Part shown: positions 12,773 to 22,954 of the stretch, one piece after another | Numbering within the stretch: the stretch's first letter is position 1 | How the letters are laid out: each line of letters starts with the position of its first letter | DNA from: Cryptomeria japonica | Lineage: Eukaryota; Streptophyta; Pinopsida; Cupressales; Cupressaceae | Assembly (NCBI RefSeq): GCF_030272615.1 | Contig: NC_081413.1 | Span: forward strand, 18,362,285 to 18,426,284 | Direction: 5' to 3' | Length of the DNA stretch: 64,000 nucleotides | Program-made: the position numbers and the translations under genes | The notes under the pieces: model-generated | Seen by the model: the letters and a program-made list of their open reading frames with translations, nothing else | Told to the model about the DNA's origin: nothing | The model's database searches: none

Positions 12773-13402
12773 TGTTAGTGTAGGTTTTTTATTTTCCTTA
12801 TGTTAGGGGGTACTTATTTTTCCTACCCATATTATTTAAGCTTGCTTAGGTTATTAGGAGTGGTTAATATGAGGACACATGGTGAAATACTTTAGCTACA
12901 CGTGTAACTCTCCACCTCACATGGGTAGTTGAGTTATAGACCCTCTTTTGGCTTGTTGTGCGACCTCTCATAACCACTATTTTGTGATTTCCTAAGTGGG
13001 TTATGGGGTAGTTGGGTTTCTCACCCTCTTTTGGCCTTATGTGCCAACTTTCTCAACTCCTTTCCTATCTTCATGTAAGGAGGTGATGCCATGTGTTTTG
13101 GCATTTACCAGGAAGGTAAAACCTCCCACTTTTTATGGGGAATAGGAGTTAATGCACCCCTTGGATGTATATGCTATTATTTGTCTATACAATAAGCATT
13201 ATACTCTCACCTTCACTAGTTCAGTGATATCTCGGTGAGAGTCTTCTCAAAATTCTCTTCTTTGTCTCTATTTTTCTCTCATATTAGATTGATCTTCATT
13301 CAACTATTTTGATCTTCGATCATCCGTTTCTTGGGGAGTTGCATGTGATCTACGACCGACATCAGATCCTTTCTTGGTTCTCGCTTCTCGCAAAATCTAA
13401 CA
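12773..13402 (+). repeat. Copia 3' LTR
   Basis: Begins TGTTAGTGTAGG and ends CAAAATCTAACA. Full-length match to the 5' LTR with scattered differences, including a short duplicated 'ttctcgc' near the end. Confidence 0.95.
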
Positions 13403-13407
13403 AGGCA

Positions 13408-13820
13408 AGGTAAACATGTTGGTATATCAATCTCTCTAGATCCTCCTTATTCTCCTAGAGCTTATCTTGATCAATATATTTGTAGGAAATATTATGTTAT
13501 GCACTTTATTCATGAGCTATCTCCTAATATAACATTAAGCAAAGATGAAGCTCTAGATGATTCTCCTTCTAAACCTAAAAAAGAGGACACTAATAATGAT
13601 GATAGAAAGGAGAGTCTTCCTACAAAAGATATTCCTTCCTCATCTATTCATCCCTCCGGTCTTTCAACAATGTCCTTACACAACAAATTTTAAATAAATC
13701 CATGATGAAAGCCCATCTCCTTCATAATTGAAAACAATAATAATATTGGCTATGATATTGTTTCAAAATAGGACTATAATAGACAAGGACTTGGAAAACA
13801 AGAACAAGGAATTAAGGTCT
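13408..13820 (+). pseudogene. Gypsy element G0, fragment b, with G-patch motif
   Basis: Reads GKHVGISISLDPPYSPRAYL, then an acidic and serine-rich linker (13530-13690), then GYDIVSK(stop)DYNRQGLGKQEQGIKV. The last part matches the G-patch-like motif of Tat-type Gypsy polyproteins, which in the less decayed Gypsy F of this window reads HGYHGNGCGAHEQGIKV. The reading frame runs on in fragment c (GIKV / PIDPPSQ) once the solo LTR at 13821-15000 is removed. Confidence 0.75.
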
Positions 13821-15000
13821 TGTAATGGTGAAAATTAGGGTTTCATCCAATTAAGGTAATGAAACCATTAATTTTTCTTAGGGACCAATTACTTTAAAGA
13901 GGTTTGAACCCAATAGATCTAGCCTCAATCCAATAAAGATAGGGCTAAGAATTATAACTGAATTCACTGGTTGGAATTGAATGACCTCTTTTTAAGTTGA
14001 ATTGTGAAAATGCTAAAATTAGGGTAAATGAGTTGATATTGAAGAGATTATACATATATAGTGAGCTACAATCATCAAATAGAGCCACAAACCTAGATTT
14101 GAGCAATATATGAATGTTCATACCTATTCCCAAAAGGTTGACCTGAATTGTCAGGACCAGAGTGTTGATCGCTTTGGTCCTCTGCACTTTTTGTCGTCCA
14201 AAGAGAAACATGTTTGTCTCTATGAGTTATTTTGATCCTAAAAGTTACATTTTTTTCCTGTTCTTGCACACAGTATAAAAGGGAAAATGGTTGGGAATAG
14301 GGGTTTTCCTAAGTCAAACCCTAGTTCAGGAATTAACCTTGAATGAAATAATACAAATACTAAAATAAATAGTGGAAAGATATACCTCAGATCTACAATT
14401 GTTGATGATGATGCTTTACTTCTTGAATGTAATCACATATGTTGTATGAAATGGCATGAACATGACAAAACCCTAATATCACACATACGCTTGCATATGA
14501 ATGACGTAATTTTGCTCCACAATGTTTGAATGAATAATATGCTTCCTTGGAGATCTCTAAAAATACTTGATGATGAATGCTTCACGGATGCAAGAATGAT
14601 TGAGGATTGAGAATTAGCATAGATAGATGAAAATAGGTTGATAAAATATCTTTATATAGGGGTATCTATGTCATTTACCAATTAGGTCGATCTCCAATGG
14701 TCATGCAGAGCCACAAAGTTGAATTCTTGTCGGAGAGATAGGGCCCTTGCCCCATTTTAAAGTAGGGCCCAACTAAGAGGGACTTGGGCACTAGCGCCCT
14801 GATCCTTCTCAGTAAGGGACCTCAATTTAGTCCTAGGGAGAAGGGAATCCCTCTAGGAAATTAGCTAGTGGGTGTACATGGCATCAGAATTGGAGATAAG
14901 GCACTAAACAGACCTAACTAGGAGATGAGGAGGGGACATGCTAAAGTAGGGGCACAAACATGAGGTGTAAATTGGCTCGGTAATAATTTACGATGCTACA
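13821..15000 (-). repeat. Solo LTR of the 'TGTARCRTCATAAATT' Gypsy family, inserted in G0
   Basis: On the minus strand it starts TGTAGCATCGTAAATTATT, contains TGCCCCTACTTTAGCATG and the GGGTTTGACTTAGG block, and ends TTCACCATTACA. The same order of landmarks occurs in the G0 3' LTR (18561-20133) and, more remotely, in the LTRs of Gypsy F (34722 and 45814). Flanks GGTCT (13816-13820) and GGTCC (15001-15005) are a 4-of-5 target duplication. Removing it restores the G0 frame. Nothing inside codes for protein. Confidence 0.85.
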
Positions 15001-15005
15001 GGTCC

Positions 15006-15211
15006 CTATAGATCCTCCCTCACAATCTACTACAAAAGGTCTACAATATCCCAACCCATCAACATCTATGAATGATTTCCTTAAGGTGCAAATGCAAAAG
15101 GAGTATTTTGCAAAAGACAAAAATTATTATCCATCCAAAAATTCTTCTCCATCAAAAAAACATCATCCTTCCTTATCAGTTATTTTACCACAAGAAAACA
15201 ACCCTTCTTCC
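15006..15211 (+). pseudogene. Gypsy element G0, fragment c
   Basis: Open frame PIDPPSQSTTKGLQYPNPST...NDFLKVQMQKEYFAKDKNYY followed by a Ser/Pro-rich linker. It continues the G0 frame from fragment b and goes on in fragment d (NPSS / STSIPCPTSQ) when the solo LTR at 15212-16378 is taken out. Confidence 0.7.
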
Positions 15212-16378
15212 TATTGAAGCCAAGGCATGACTGAGAGGGGGGTGGGGGGGGGTGGTGAATCAATCCAAACTAACAATTAATGCAACATATAAACAATTAC
15301 ACAACAACACACATCCAACACATGAACACTAAGATTTTCTACATGGAAAACCCAAACAAGGAAAAACCACGGTGGCCAATTGCCCACAAAAATATATCCA
15401 CTATGTATATCATATTACAAAGAAAAGAGCTCGTTGCTCCAAACTTGCACACCAAGGCTAACTGCTCATGGGGCAAGATACAAAAGAGGACTTGCAAACC
15501 TAAAGCAAACTGCAACAAGGAAAGATACAAAAATGATATGAAAAGAAGGATCTCCTGATCATGAAGTTGTCCTTGAATTTTGCATCAAGCGACCAACATC
15601 AACACACACACAACTTTGATCTCAACTACTAACACTCTATCTCAAATCACTACCACAGTTTCAACATAGCTCACATATCACTTGAACACAACTCTTCACC
15701 AAACCTCACTGACTATCTTCACATCGTACCTTTTTCCTCTCTTACTCTCTTCTTTCCCTTCTACACCAACTCAATCACATCAACATCCTTATATACAAAA
15801 TAGATCATCAAAACTTGAACCAAGTTAACCTTAACCAAAAATCACCTTCCATACCAAAAGCACATACGCTGATCCACTTTAGGAGAAAGAGGGGACCAAA
15901 AAAAATCTTCGAAAGATCAATTCACCAATCCGCAATCACTGGAACATAACAAACAACATATCAACATGCTATGCATCCATAAAATCAATTAACGGTCAAA
16001 ATATATCTACTAATGCACATAACTCTAATCTAAATCTCCACATGCTACGATGATTCCATACATCATATCCAGACCTAAGGATGGGTATAACATAGAATAT
16101 CACAACCAACTATGAACACTGTCACAACATCTAGAGAACATAGAGATATTTCCAGACCATAGAATTATCATATCCATGACACTATAACTATATCCAAAGT
16201 AGATAACAATAAAAAATATCATTAGCAACACTTTCTAGACCCAAACACTTCTGAAACAACCAATAGAACAACTACAACACCAACACAACAAGATCTCTCT
16301 GCACCAAAGACATTGCAAACCAATCCAGAACAACAAGTTTGACATCAATGACAACCATAAAAACACATACTTCCAACA
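15212..16378 (-). repeat. Solo LTR 'D' of the 1.2-1.5 kb LTR family, inserted in G0
   Basis: Minus-strand sequence starts TGTTGGAAGTATG with GGTTGTCATTGATGTCAA nearby, has a TATA-like TTGTATATAAGG (about 15788-15799), the CCACCGTGGTTTTTCC block near 15370, and a C-rich stretch followed by CTCTCAGT near the end. Target duplication CTTCC is perfect (15207-15211 and 16379-16383). The terminal CA has become TA. Confidence 0.9.
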
Positions 16379-16383
16379 CTTCC

Positions 16384-16680
16384 TCCACTAGTATACCTTG
16401 TCCTACATCTCAAGAGACAAGACCAATCCATAATGACAATCAAGAATAACTAGCTACATAAATCTTTTGGAGGTTGAAATATGATAAGAATGTTACTTTT
16501 TCTTTCATAAGATATATCAATAATTATTAGAACAAATATAGTAATGTGTATTGTCTCTTTTATCATAGCTATTCTCAATCTCTTGGAAATTGTAAAGCTT
16601 TTCAAGGATTTGTTTAAGACAAATATGCTATAGCTCGCATTACTCTTACAACTAATGCTTTTTTTTGGTAAAGAATTAAT
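16384..16680 (+). pseudogene. Gypsy element G0, fragment d
   Basis: The frame continues from fragment c with several stops and reads VYCLFYHSYSQSLGNCKAF. The C...H...C spacing with a following FQGFV(stop)DKYA resembles the 'YCxFHxxxxHxTxxCxxFrrfVqdK' block of plant Gypsy polyproteins. Beyond about 16680 no coding signal remains. Confidence 0.65.
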
Positions 16681-18560
16681 ACCTTAGCATTCCATTCACC
16701 TTAGTATGTTGCTCCTTACACAATGACATTGGTAGTTTACCTTTATTGGGGAATCTTTATGACATGTGGTGGTACAACTTAAATTCCGATCATACTTGGA
16801 CATCAACATAATAGTCATTCTTTCTTGTCTCCATGCTTTGGGGGCAAGAATAACATTTCAATTTTCTCTCTTTTTCAAGGATTGCCTTTTTCTTTGAGTT
16901 GCATTTTTTCATAACTTGGGTTCCTTTATTACATAGAATGGTCCTCCATATGAGTACTTATATGTCCCTTGGTTGTACTTGTTCTTTGTTTGCATTGGTG
17001 CATCTTCTTATGAATGATATCTCATTTGTGAATGTGTGCAATCTATTACTAAGAATCCACTTTTTCCTAGCCATGGGAGGTGTGTATTCTTAGTTTGCTT
17101 CTCCTTTTTAAAAGACTTTATCTTTATCAAAGATCACCTCTATTTTCAAAAATGAATATTTTTGGATAAAGATCTCTTCCTCTATGTATCCCTCAAAAGG
17201 ATCCCTTTACACTTGTTGCAAGATATCTCTTTTACAACTAGATTTTCCTTGCTCATAAGAGTTATGCCTCTTTAGCTTGGAGTTATGTACATTGTTTCCT
17301 AAAGGATATCTCCTTGGTGATGAAGGTTTGTATCCTTGTTTTTGTCTTCTTTAAGACATCAAAATAGAGTTATGTTGACATCTTAAGGGGGGGAGGGGTG
17401 CATATATCACGACCTCCTTGTAACATATGTTCAATTCTAATTGTGGATTTCCTTGCATGTTTCCTTGCTTGGTTGTCCTTCTTCAAGTCAAATTACTAAT
17501 TTCCTTGCATGATGCCTTTCCTTGTTATCCTTTTTCAAATCAAGTTTGTACAAACAACATGCTTTGTTTGGTTATCCTTATGTATTAGACGATATGTACA
17601 TGCTCAAAACCAAACCAAAGTGTTAGATTAGATGTTTCATTCCCAAAACCATACATTATCAATTGCATGTCTTATATAGGTTGTTGCATGCTCGAAACCA
17701 GATCAAAATCTTAGACGAGATGCTTAAATATTGAAACCAGAAAATGACATATATATTAGGATGAGTTGAATAACATAACACAACTTGCTAGACCTTTCAA
17801 ATATTCCTTTTTCAACTTCTTTAAGGTAGGTTGACTTGCATAACACATCTTGCTATACCTTTCAACATTCTTTGTCTTGCATTTTTAGGATAAGTGGAAC
17901 TAGCATAGTACAACTTGCTAGACTATTTTGACTCTTCCTTCCTACATGGATCACATAACACAACTTGTTGTTGTCTCATGAGAATCAATGTCTCCATGGA
18001 TCACCTAACATAACACAACATGCTAGCTTGTGGAATCCACATTCTCTCTTGCCTTCTCTCATGGATCACCTAGCATAGCTTGTGGAGTCCATGTTCTCTC
18101 CTTTCTCCTCCCCATGGGCTCATAGATTTTATAGTTGTTGGATCATATTTTATCATTCGATGCATGCTCTTGCTCTTTCCATGTGATCACTTGTGTTCTT
18201 CTAATATCATTTTGAGAATGAGATTAGTGGCTAAGACATTTTGACTATCAAGGTCTCTTCAACTAATTGACTTAGGAGCTTTTTGTTTTAGTACTAACCC
18301 CTTTGTTGTGTGTCTTTCCATTTTGATTGTCTTTGTTTGTCTCTTTTGTCTTTGTCTTGTTTTGTGTACCATTACATGTGATTGCATGACTTAAGATCCT
18401 AAGATTGGGGGCTCATCACTTGATTCCTCAAAATTATTGATGTCTCATCTCTTTGTGATCTCGCTCCTAGTTGCGCATATACCTATCTTTCTCTTCCTCA
18501 TCTTTCTACTTTACTATGAATATTTGCATAGGCTCATACTCTCATTAAAGTGGGACTAAA
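16681..18560 (+). other. Noncoding 3' region of Gypsy G0, with repeats
   Basis: No gene seen. It holds a G-rich tract at 17383-17398, a set of imperfect repeats around 'aacataacacaacttgctagac' (17760-18070), and at its right end AAAGTGGGACTAAA, which matches the purine tract before the Gypsy F 3' LTR (AAAGTGGGGGCTAAA). The ORF at 16899-17093 lacks any family resemblance. Confidence 0.6.
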
Positions 18561-20133
18561 TTTAGCATCATAAATTGTAACCTTGAATTTACACCACCTT
18601 CTGTGCCCCTACTTTAGCATGGCCCATCCTAGTTCTCCCCTAGGTTCATTTTGGCCCTATTTACCCTAAATTTGATGTCACCCAGTTGCATGACTAAGTG
18701 GACCCTATCTCAAGACTTTTCCCTGTTGAATCCAACCTTGTTTTCCATGATTTGGGTGGACAAAGGTGCCCGAGGAATCCCTATAATTGGACTAGGGTGT
18801 CCTAGGCGCCATGGTCCCCCTTAAATAGACCCCAATTTAAATAGGGCGGTGCAATTTCCCTCCCCAATGGTTTTTGGTTCCCGTACCTCAATGTGACCAT
18901 TGGAGCTCAACCTAATTAATAACTTACCTAGGGAACCCTAGATATAAAGACATGCTATATTAGTTCATTTTAGGATTGATACACATTATAAGCATTCATT
19001 ATCTTCTCACATAAAGTATCAAGCATTCTCAACCATACTAGGAACGATTTCATCCCACCATATTCTTCAAGCATCATGGAGTAACATATCAATCCTCATG
19101 CAAGCATATGTTCATGTTTGAGTCTTCTATGTATTGTCTGTCATTGAATCAAGATTCATGATCACATGTGTGATATTTTTGGATTTAAAATATGTGTTTT
19201 TATTTGCATCAATGTTTTGGATCACACTCCGTGATCCATCATCAAGATGAAATAGAGCTCAGGAGTAGAAAAATGATGGATCATAGAGTGATCCGAAATG
19301 TTAATGCAAATAAAATCACATAGTCTATTTTATCTAGAAACAACACAAATGCAATATTATGTATTGCAGAAAACTAATATCACCAATTCACGATCACATT
19401 CAAAGAGCATTGCATCATCAACCTACATTAGTCCTTGTAGATTTGAGGTATATCACCTAGCATTTACTTCAGAGTTTCTATTTCATATTTTAATTTTCAA
19501 TTCAAGGTTAATTTATTAACTGAGGTTTGATCTAAGGCAAACCCCCATCAACAAACCCTATATCCTTCTTTCTATGTGTAGGAAATTGACCTAGGAGCTA
19601 CGAGTGAGGAATCTAGTAGAGCAAACAATGATAATCAAACTCAACTTTTGAAGGCGCAAAAAGTGGAGGACCAGGTTAGTCTGCACCTCTTAGTCTCAAA
19701 TTTTTTGATGATCTTCCAACAATAAGTTTTGTGTGTCATTATGATCTGGAAAACATTTAGTTTGTCTGCCCCTTATATTTGCAGGACTAGGTTGCCCCAC
19801 ACCTCCTGATCCTGACAAATTCGCCTGAACTTTCTATCATAGGTTCTGATCTATTCTCTATTCTTAGATATTAGTTTATAACTCTACATGATAGTTGGAC
19901 TTACTATTATTGTTATTTTATGTTAAATTCTCATTGTTTGTCCTAGATATAGCATTGTAATTCAAACCTAATTTAAATTCAATCTCATTTCAAAAGGAGG
20001 AATTAATCTAATATGTATTTGACCCTTTTAGGATTGAATCAATCAAATTCAACCTCCTCCTTAATATGAGATGGCCCCATGCAATTAGTTGCTTTATTGA
20101 CTTAGCCAGTGAAGTCCTAATTTCATCACCTCA
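18561..20133 (+). repeat. Probable 3' LTR of Gypsy G0
   Basis: Starts TTTAGCATCATAAATTG directly after the purine tract and shares with the solo LTR 13821-15000 the TGCCCCTACTTTAGCATG block and the 'gaggtttgatctaaggcaaa' block (about 19521). The right end, CCTAATTTCATCACCTCA, is set by resemblance to the end of that solo LTR and is approximate. A foldback element sits inside (19176-19341). Confidence 0.65.
19176..19341. mobile_element. Foldback (MITE-like) element
   Basis: The left arm contains TTTTATTTGCATCAATGTTT then TGGATCACACTCCGTGATCC; the right arm is its inverted copy (GGATCATAGAGTGATCCG then AAATGTTAATGCAAATAAAA). Arms of about 65-70 bp are separated by a short loop near 19245-19270. 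No coding capacity. A related foldback lies in intron 7 of the desaturase gene and a half element near 27995. Confidence 0.75.
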
Positions 20134-21443
20134 CTCTTTGTTTGTGACAAAAAAATGGGTACGCTTGGTTATGTGTTTAAGCATGAATTAGTGTCCCTAA
20201 TGCCACATGAAGTTGTTGATTATATGTCATTGCCAATGTCATGTTGCTCATTTGAGGGAGTGGTGTTGTGGTATTGTATAAAGAATTGACAAACTATTTG
20301 AATGTCATTGGTGGGTATTTGTAGATTTGTGGCACAATGTGTTCTTTTGCCCAAAGGCATGTTCACACTTAGTTGTTGTGTAAGAGGATTGGTAGATTGT
20401 GGTTCCATGTTTATGAGATATATGTTATGATAGGACTCACTGGATGTAGACTCTATGACATTGGCAATGTCAAAATTTGCATGTTGTTTTGCTCCATGTT
20501 GAACAAAAATTAAGAAACATCTATTAAGATCAATAAATATGAGTGTGTCCATAACTTTCAAAATATGGGAATCGTTTAATGCCTTACTAGTTTCTTCTTG
20601 ATTTATGTTTTGTTCAATGTTCTCTAAGGAAAAATCATCCTCAAGAGGTTGCAATTATGAAGGTGGTCATAAATGTCAAAAGGATTGGACATAGACTAGT
20701 CTAGAGGATTTGTTTATTTTTTTCTAGCTTGAGACCTTGCTTCTACCATGTAACAATGTTTTTTTTTTAATTTTCTTGAGATTTTGCATTTTGAAAAGAA
20801 TTTGGAAATGAACCTATTAGAATGCAAGTAAGCTATGCTATGTTTTTTGGATTTTTGAAGATGAAAGTGCAACTAAGCTAATGTTTTTGGGGTTTTTTGA
20901 AAGCTTTAAGAATGAAAATGTCACTAAGGGAAGTGATAATGTAATTCTATGTTTTTGGGATTTTTGATTTTGAAAACGTTTGAATGCAAAACCTTAGTGA
21001 TTGGAAAGAAAATCTAGACCTCAAAGACCAAAATGATGGGGATGAATTTGATAAATTCTCACCTTTCAGTAGACTTATGAGCTATGAGCTTGACTTGTTG
21101 ATGGAAAAGATAAAAGATTGTTGGTAAGGTCAAGATACCCTAACAATAACTAAGATATGATCCAAGATTTATTTTCCATGTTTTTAAAATTGTTTAAGCT
21201 TGAGTATGGAAGTTAACCTAATGAGTACAAGGCTAACATGCAATATTTACACTAAGGATTAAAATGTAAGATTGAACTAAGAACTAGAAGGTTTGATTTG
21301 GTCAATGCAATCTTTTGACCATTTAAACACATTGAGAATCAAAGGTTAAAAGATATTGTCATATGCTTTATAAAAATTGAGTTTGATAATTATAGCATCT
21401 AGGGTAGATTGTTGCACTCATTCTACACTCTCCAATCTCCCAC
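20134..21443. other. Unassigned noncoding stretch
   Basis: No recognised gene. A minus-strand ORF of 144 codons (20220-20654) has no known motif; its composition (Asn, Gln, Ile, Ser) and lack of neighbours make a real gene unlikely, though a remnant of a mobile-element protein is possible. Positions 20840-20990 contain about three imperfect copies of a unit built around 'tatgttttttggattttt'. Confidence 0.4.
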
Positions 21444-21448
21444 ATAAG

Positions 21449-21607
21449 TGTTGCAAGGTGTGTGCCCTTGGTTTCCTTGTGCCATGCAGCGCAACGCTCG
21501 GGTTTGCGACTTGGTTTAATCGCCTCCAATGGATTCATTAAGTCTCACAATTGTATCGGGTATTAACAGGTCGATCTTTTGGTGTATGGCAACTATGTTT
21601 CCACACA
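21449..21607 (+). repeat. TRIM 5' LTR
   Basis: 159-bp terminal repeat, TGTTGCAAGG...CACACA, paired with 21663-21821. Confidence 0.9.
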
Positions 21608-21609
21608 AG

Positions 21610-21622
21610 TGGTATCAAAGCC
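21610..21622 (+). promoter_or_regulatory. TRIM primer binding site
   Basis: TGGTATCAAAGCC, two bases after the LTR, matches the initiator tRNA-Met complement with one mismatch. It is followed by GGGTTCAAACCCC, which resembles a tRNA T-arm/B-box. Confidence 0.85.
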
Positions 21623-21662
21623 TGGGTCACGGGTTCAAACCCCTCGCTTGCGTTGGGGGGAT

Positions 21663-21821
21663 TGTTGCAATGTGTGTGCCCTTGGTCTCCTTGTGTCGTA
21701 CAAGACAACACTCGGGTTTGCGACATGACTTAACTGCCTCCCGTAGATTCATTAAGTCTCACGGTTGTATCGAGCATTAACAAGTCAATCTTTTGGTGCA
21801 ACGACAACCATGTTTCCAACA
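21663..21821 (+). repeat. TRIM 3' LTR
   Basis: 159-bp repeat TGTTGCAATG...TTCCAACA, ending exactly at the ATAAG target duplication. Confidence 0.9.
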
Positions 21822-21826
21822 ATAAG

Positions 21827-22862
21827 AATCAATTTAACTAGAACAAATTTGACACATGAAAGTTGTTTGTTTTGTTGAATTATATATTTTATTCAACAAG
21901 CCAAGACTGACAATGATTTTAGAAAATATGTTAAAGATAGCTAATAGACCACCATCTATTTAGAGTTAAAAAGCTTAATGAGTCCTCCATTAATGAATAT
22001 CCCAACGATCATATTTCAATGACTTCAAAGTAAACTGTACAATTCAATTGGAAGCCCCTCAATTCTTGGAATCTTCTCCAAAGCCATACTAATTTAAATG
22101 GGAAGAGATTTTTTTATTGAATGAAGCAAAATAAAATAAAATATTATATGTTGCTTAGGGAGTTCAAAAGAAATGTGTTTAGCATAAAGGAAAGCAGGCT
22201 TGGGTCATGAGCAACTCACATGAGGGATCACGAGGGACCCACCATTAACATGTGAGGGGTCGAAGGGGCCCACCATTAACATGTGAGGGTTTAATCATAT
22301 TTTAGCCACCGTCTTGTTCGTTCCAAGTCCAAAACAGAGATTCCCTCTACGCTAACTAGATTTTAAGGGACAGGACATGCGTTTTTCATTGCATGTGCGC
22401 AGCGGCTGGACGGGAAAGTGACATTTGCTAGAACTTTTTCTATTTGTGGCAAAACTGCCTTTGCTTGCGACCTAAGTAAAGAAAGATCCAATCTCAAATT
22501 TAACCTTAAAAAATCATCTTATATTTTTTCCTTTTATAAACCTCATTAAATTTAGTAACATAGATTCGCTCATTGATGCCCAATTCAAACAATAAGTATT
22601 TTAATACCCAATTCAAAATATACAATTTTAAATACCCTATTGAAAATATACATTTTTTAATACCCTTCACCTGGAATTAAATGGTGAAAGTCAAGTCAAA
22701 ATATCAGAATTTCATTTTCTGAACTTTGCATTTTGATACCCCATTCATAATATCTTTTGCTTTAAAAAAAATTAAAATTAAAGCACTGATTCTTCCATTA
22801 TACTTGTTGTGGAACAAATGCTACAGTTGGGATTCGACGTAGGTAAAGCCAACACAACTTCT
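21827..22862. other. Upstream region of the desaturase gene, no gene seen
   Basis: AT-rich noncoding sequence. It contains a short duplicated 'cccaccattaacatgtgagggt' (22239-22285) and three imperfect copies of 'aataccca/ctattcaaaatata' (22595-22660). This region probably includes the desaturase promoter, but no specific element other than the TATA-like box can be supported. Confidence 0.5.
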
Positions 22863-22869
22863 CTATAAG
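22863..22869 (+). promoter_or_regulatory. Possible TATA box of the desaturase gene
   Basis: CTATAAG lies about 90 bases before the start codon, giving a plausible short 5' leader. It is an inference from position and sequence only. Confidence 0.4.
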
Positions 22870-22954
22870 AAGGCCCCGTGTTTCTAATCTTTCTCTCAAA
22901 CAAACTGGGCTGCTTGCTGGCTGGCAACCTGAGGCAGAGGAAGATTACTCTACC

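Larger units (their letters stand above)
6856..13402 (+). mobile_element. Ty1/Copia LTR retrotransposon with both LTRs, coding region decayed
   Basis: A 6.5-kb element with direct LTRs (6856-7480 and 12773-13402), a PBS directly after the 5' LTR and a purine tract directly before the 3' LTR. Flanks are GGGCA (6851-6855) and AGGCA (13403-13407), a 4-of-5 match as target duplication. Domain order is gag, protease, integrase, reverse transcriptase, RNase H, which defines Copia. Many stops and frameshifts show that it is not functional. It is inserted in the older Gypsy element G0. Confidence 0.95.
21449..21821 (+). mobile_element. Complete TRIM (miniature LTR retrotransposon)
   Basis: Two direct repeats of 159 bp (21449-21607 and 21663-21821), both starting TGTTGCAA and ending in CA, flank a 55-bp interior. 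The interior starts with a PBS, TGGTATCAAAGCC (21610-21622), and ends with a purine-rich tract GTTGGGGGGAT next to the second LTR. The 5-bp target duplication ATAAG is perfect (21444-21448 and 21822-21826). There is no coding capacity, so any movement used proteins of another element. The two LTRs differ at perhaps one base in ten by eye. ORFs in this stretch are artefacts of the repeats. Confidence 0.93.

Noticed and set aside
20220-20654. Minus-strand ORF of 144 codons
   Set aside because: No recognised motif, low-complexity composition and no promoter or homologous copy in the window; mentioned only within the unassigned stretch.
21529-21780. Overlapping ORFs on both strands and a tRNA-like stretch (PBS plus GGGTTCAAACCCC)
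   Set aside because: All lie in the TRIM. A cloverleaf with acceptor stem and anticodon arm could not be drawn, so no tRNA gene is called.
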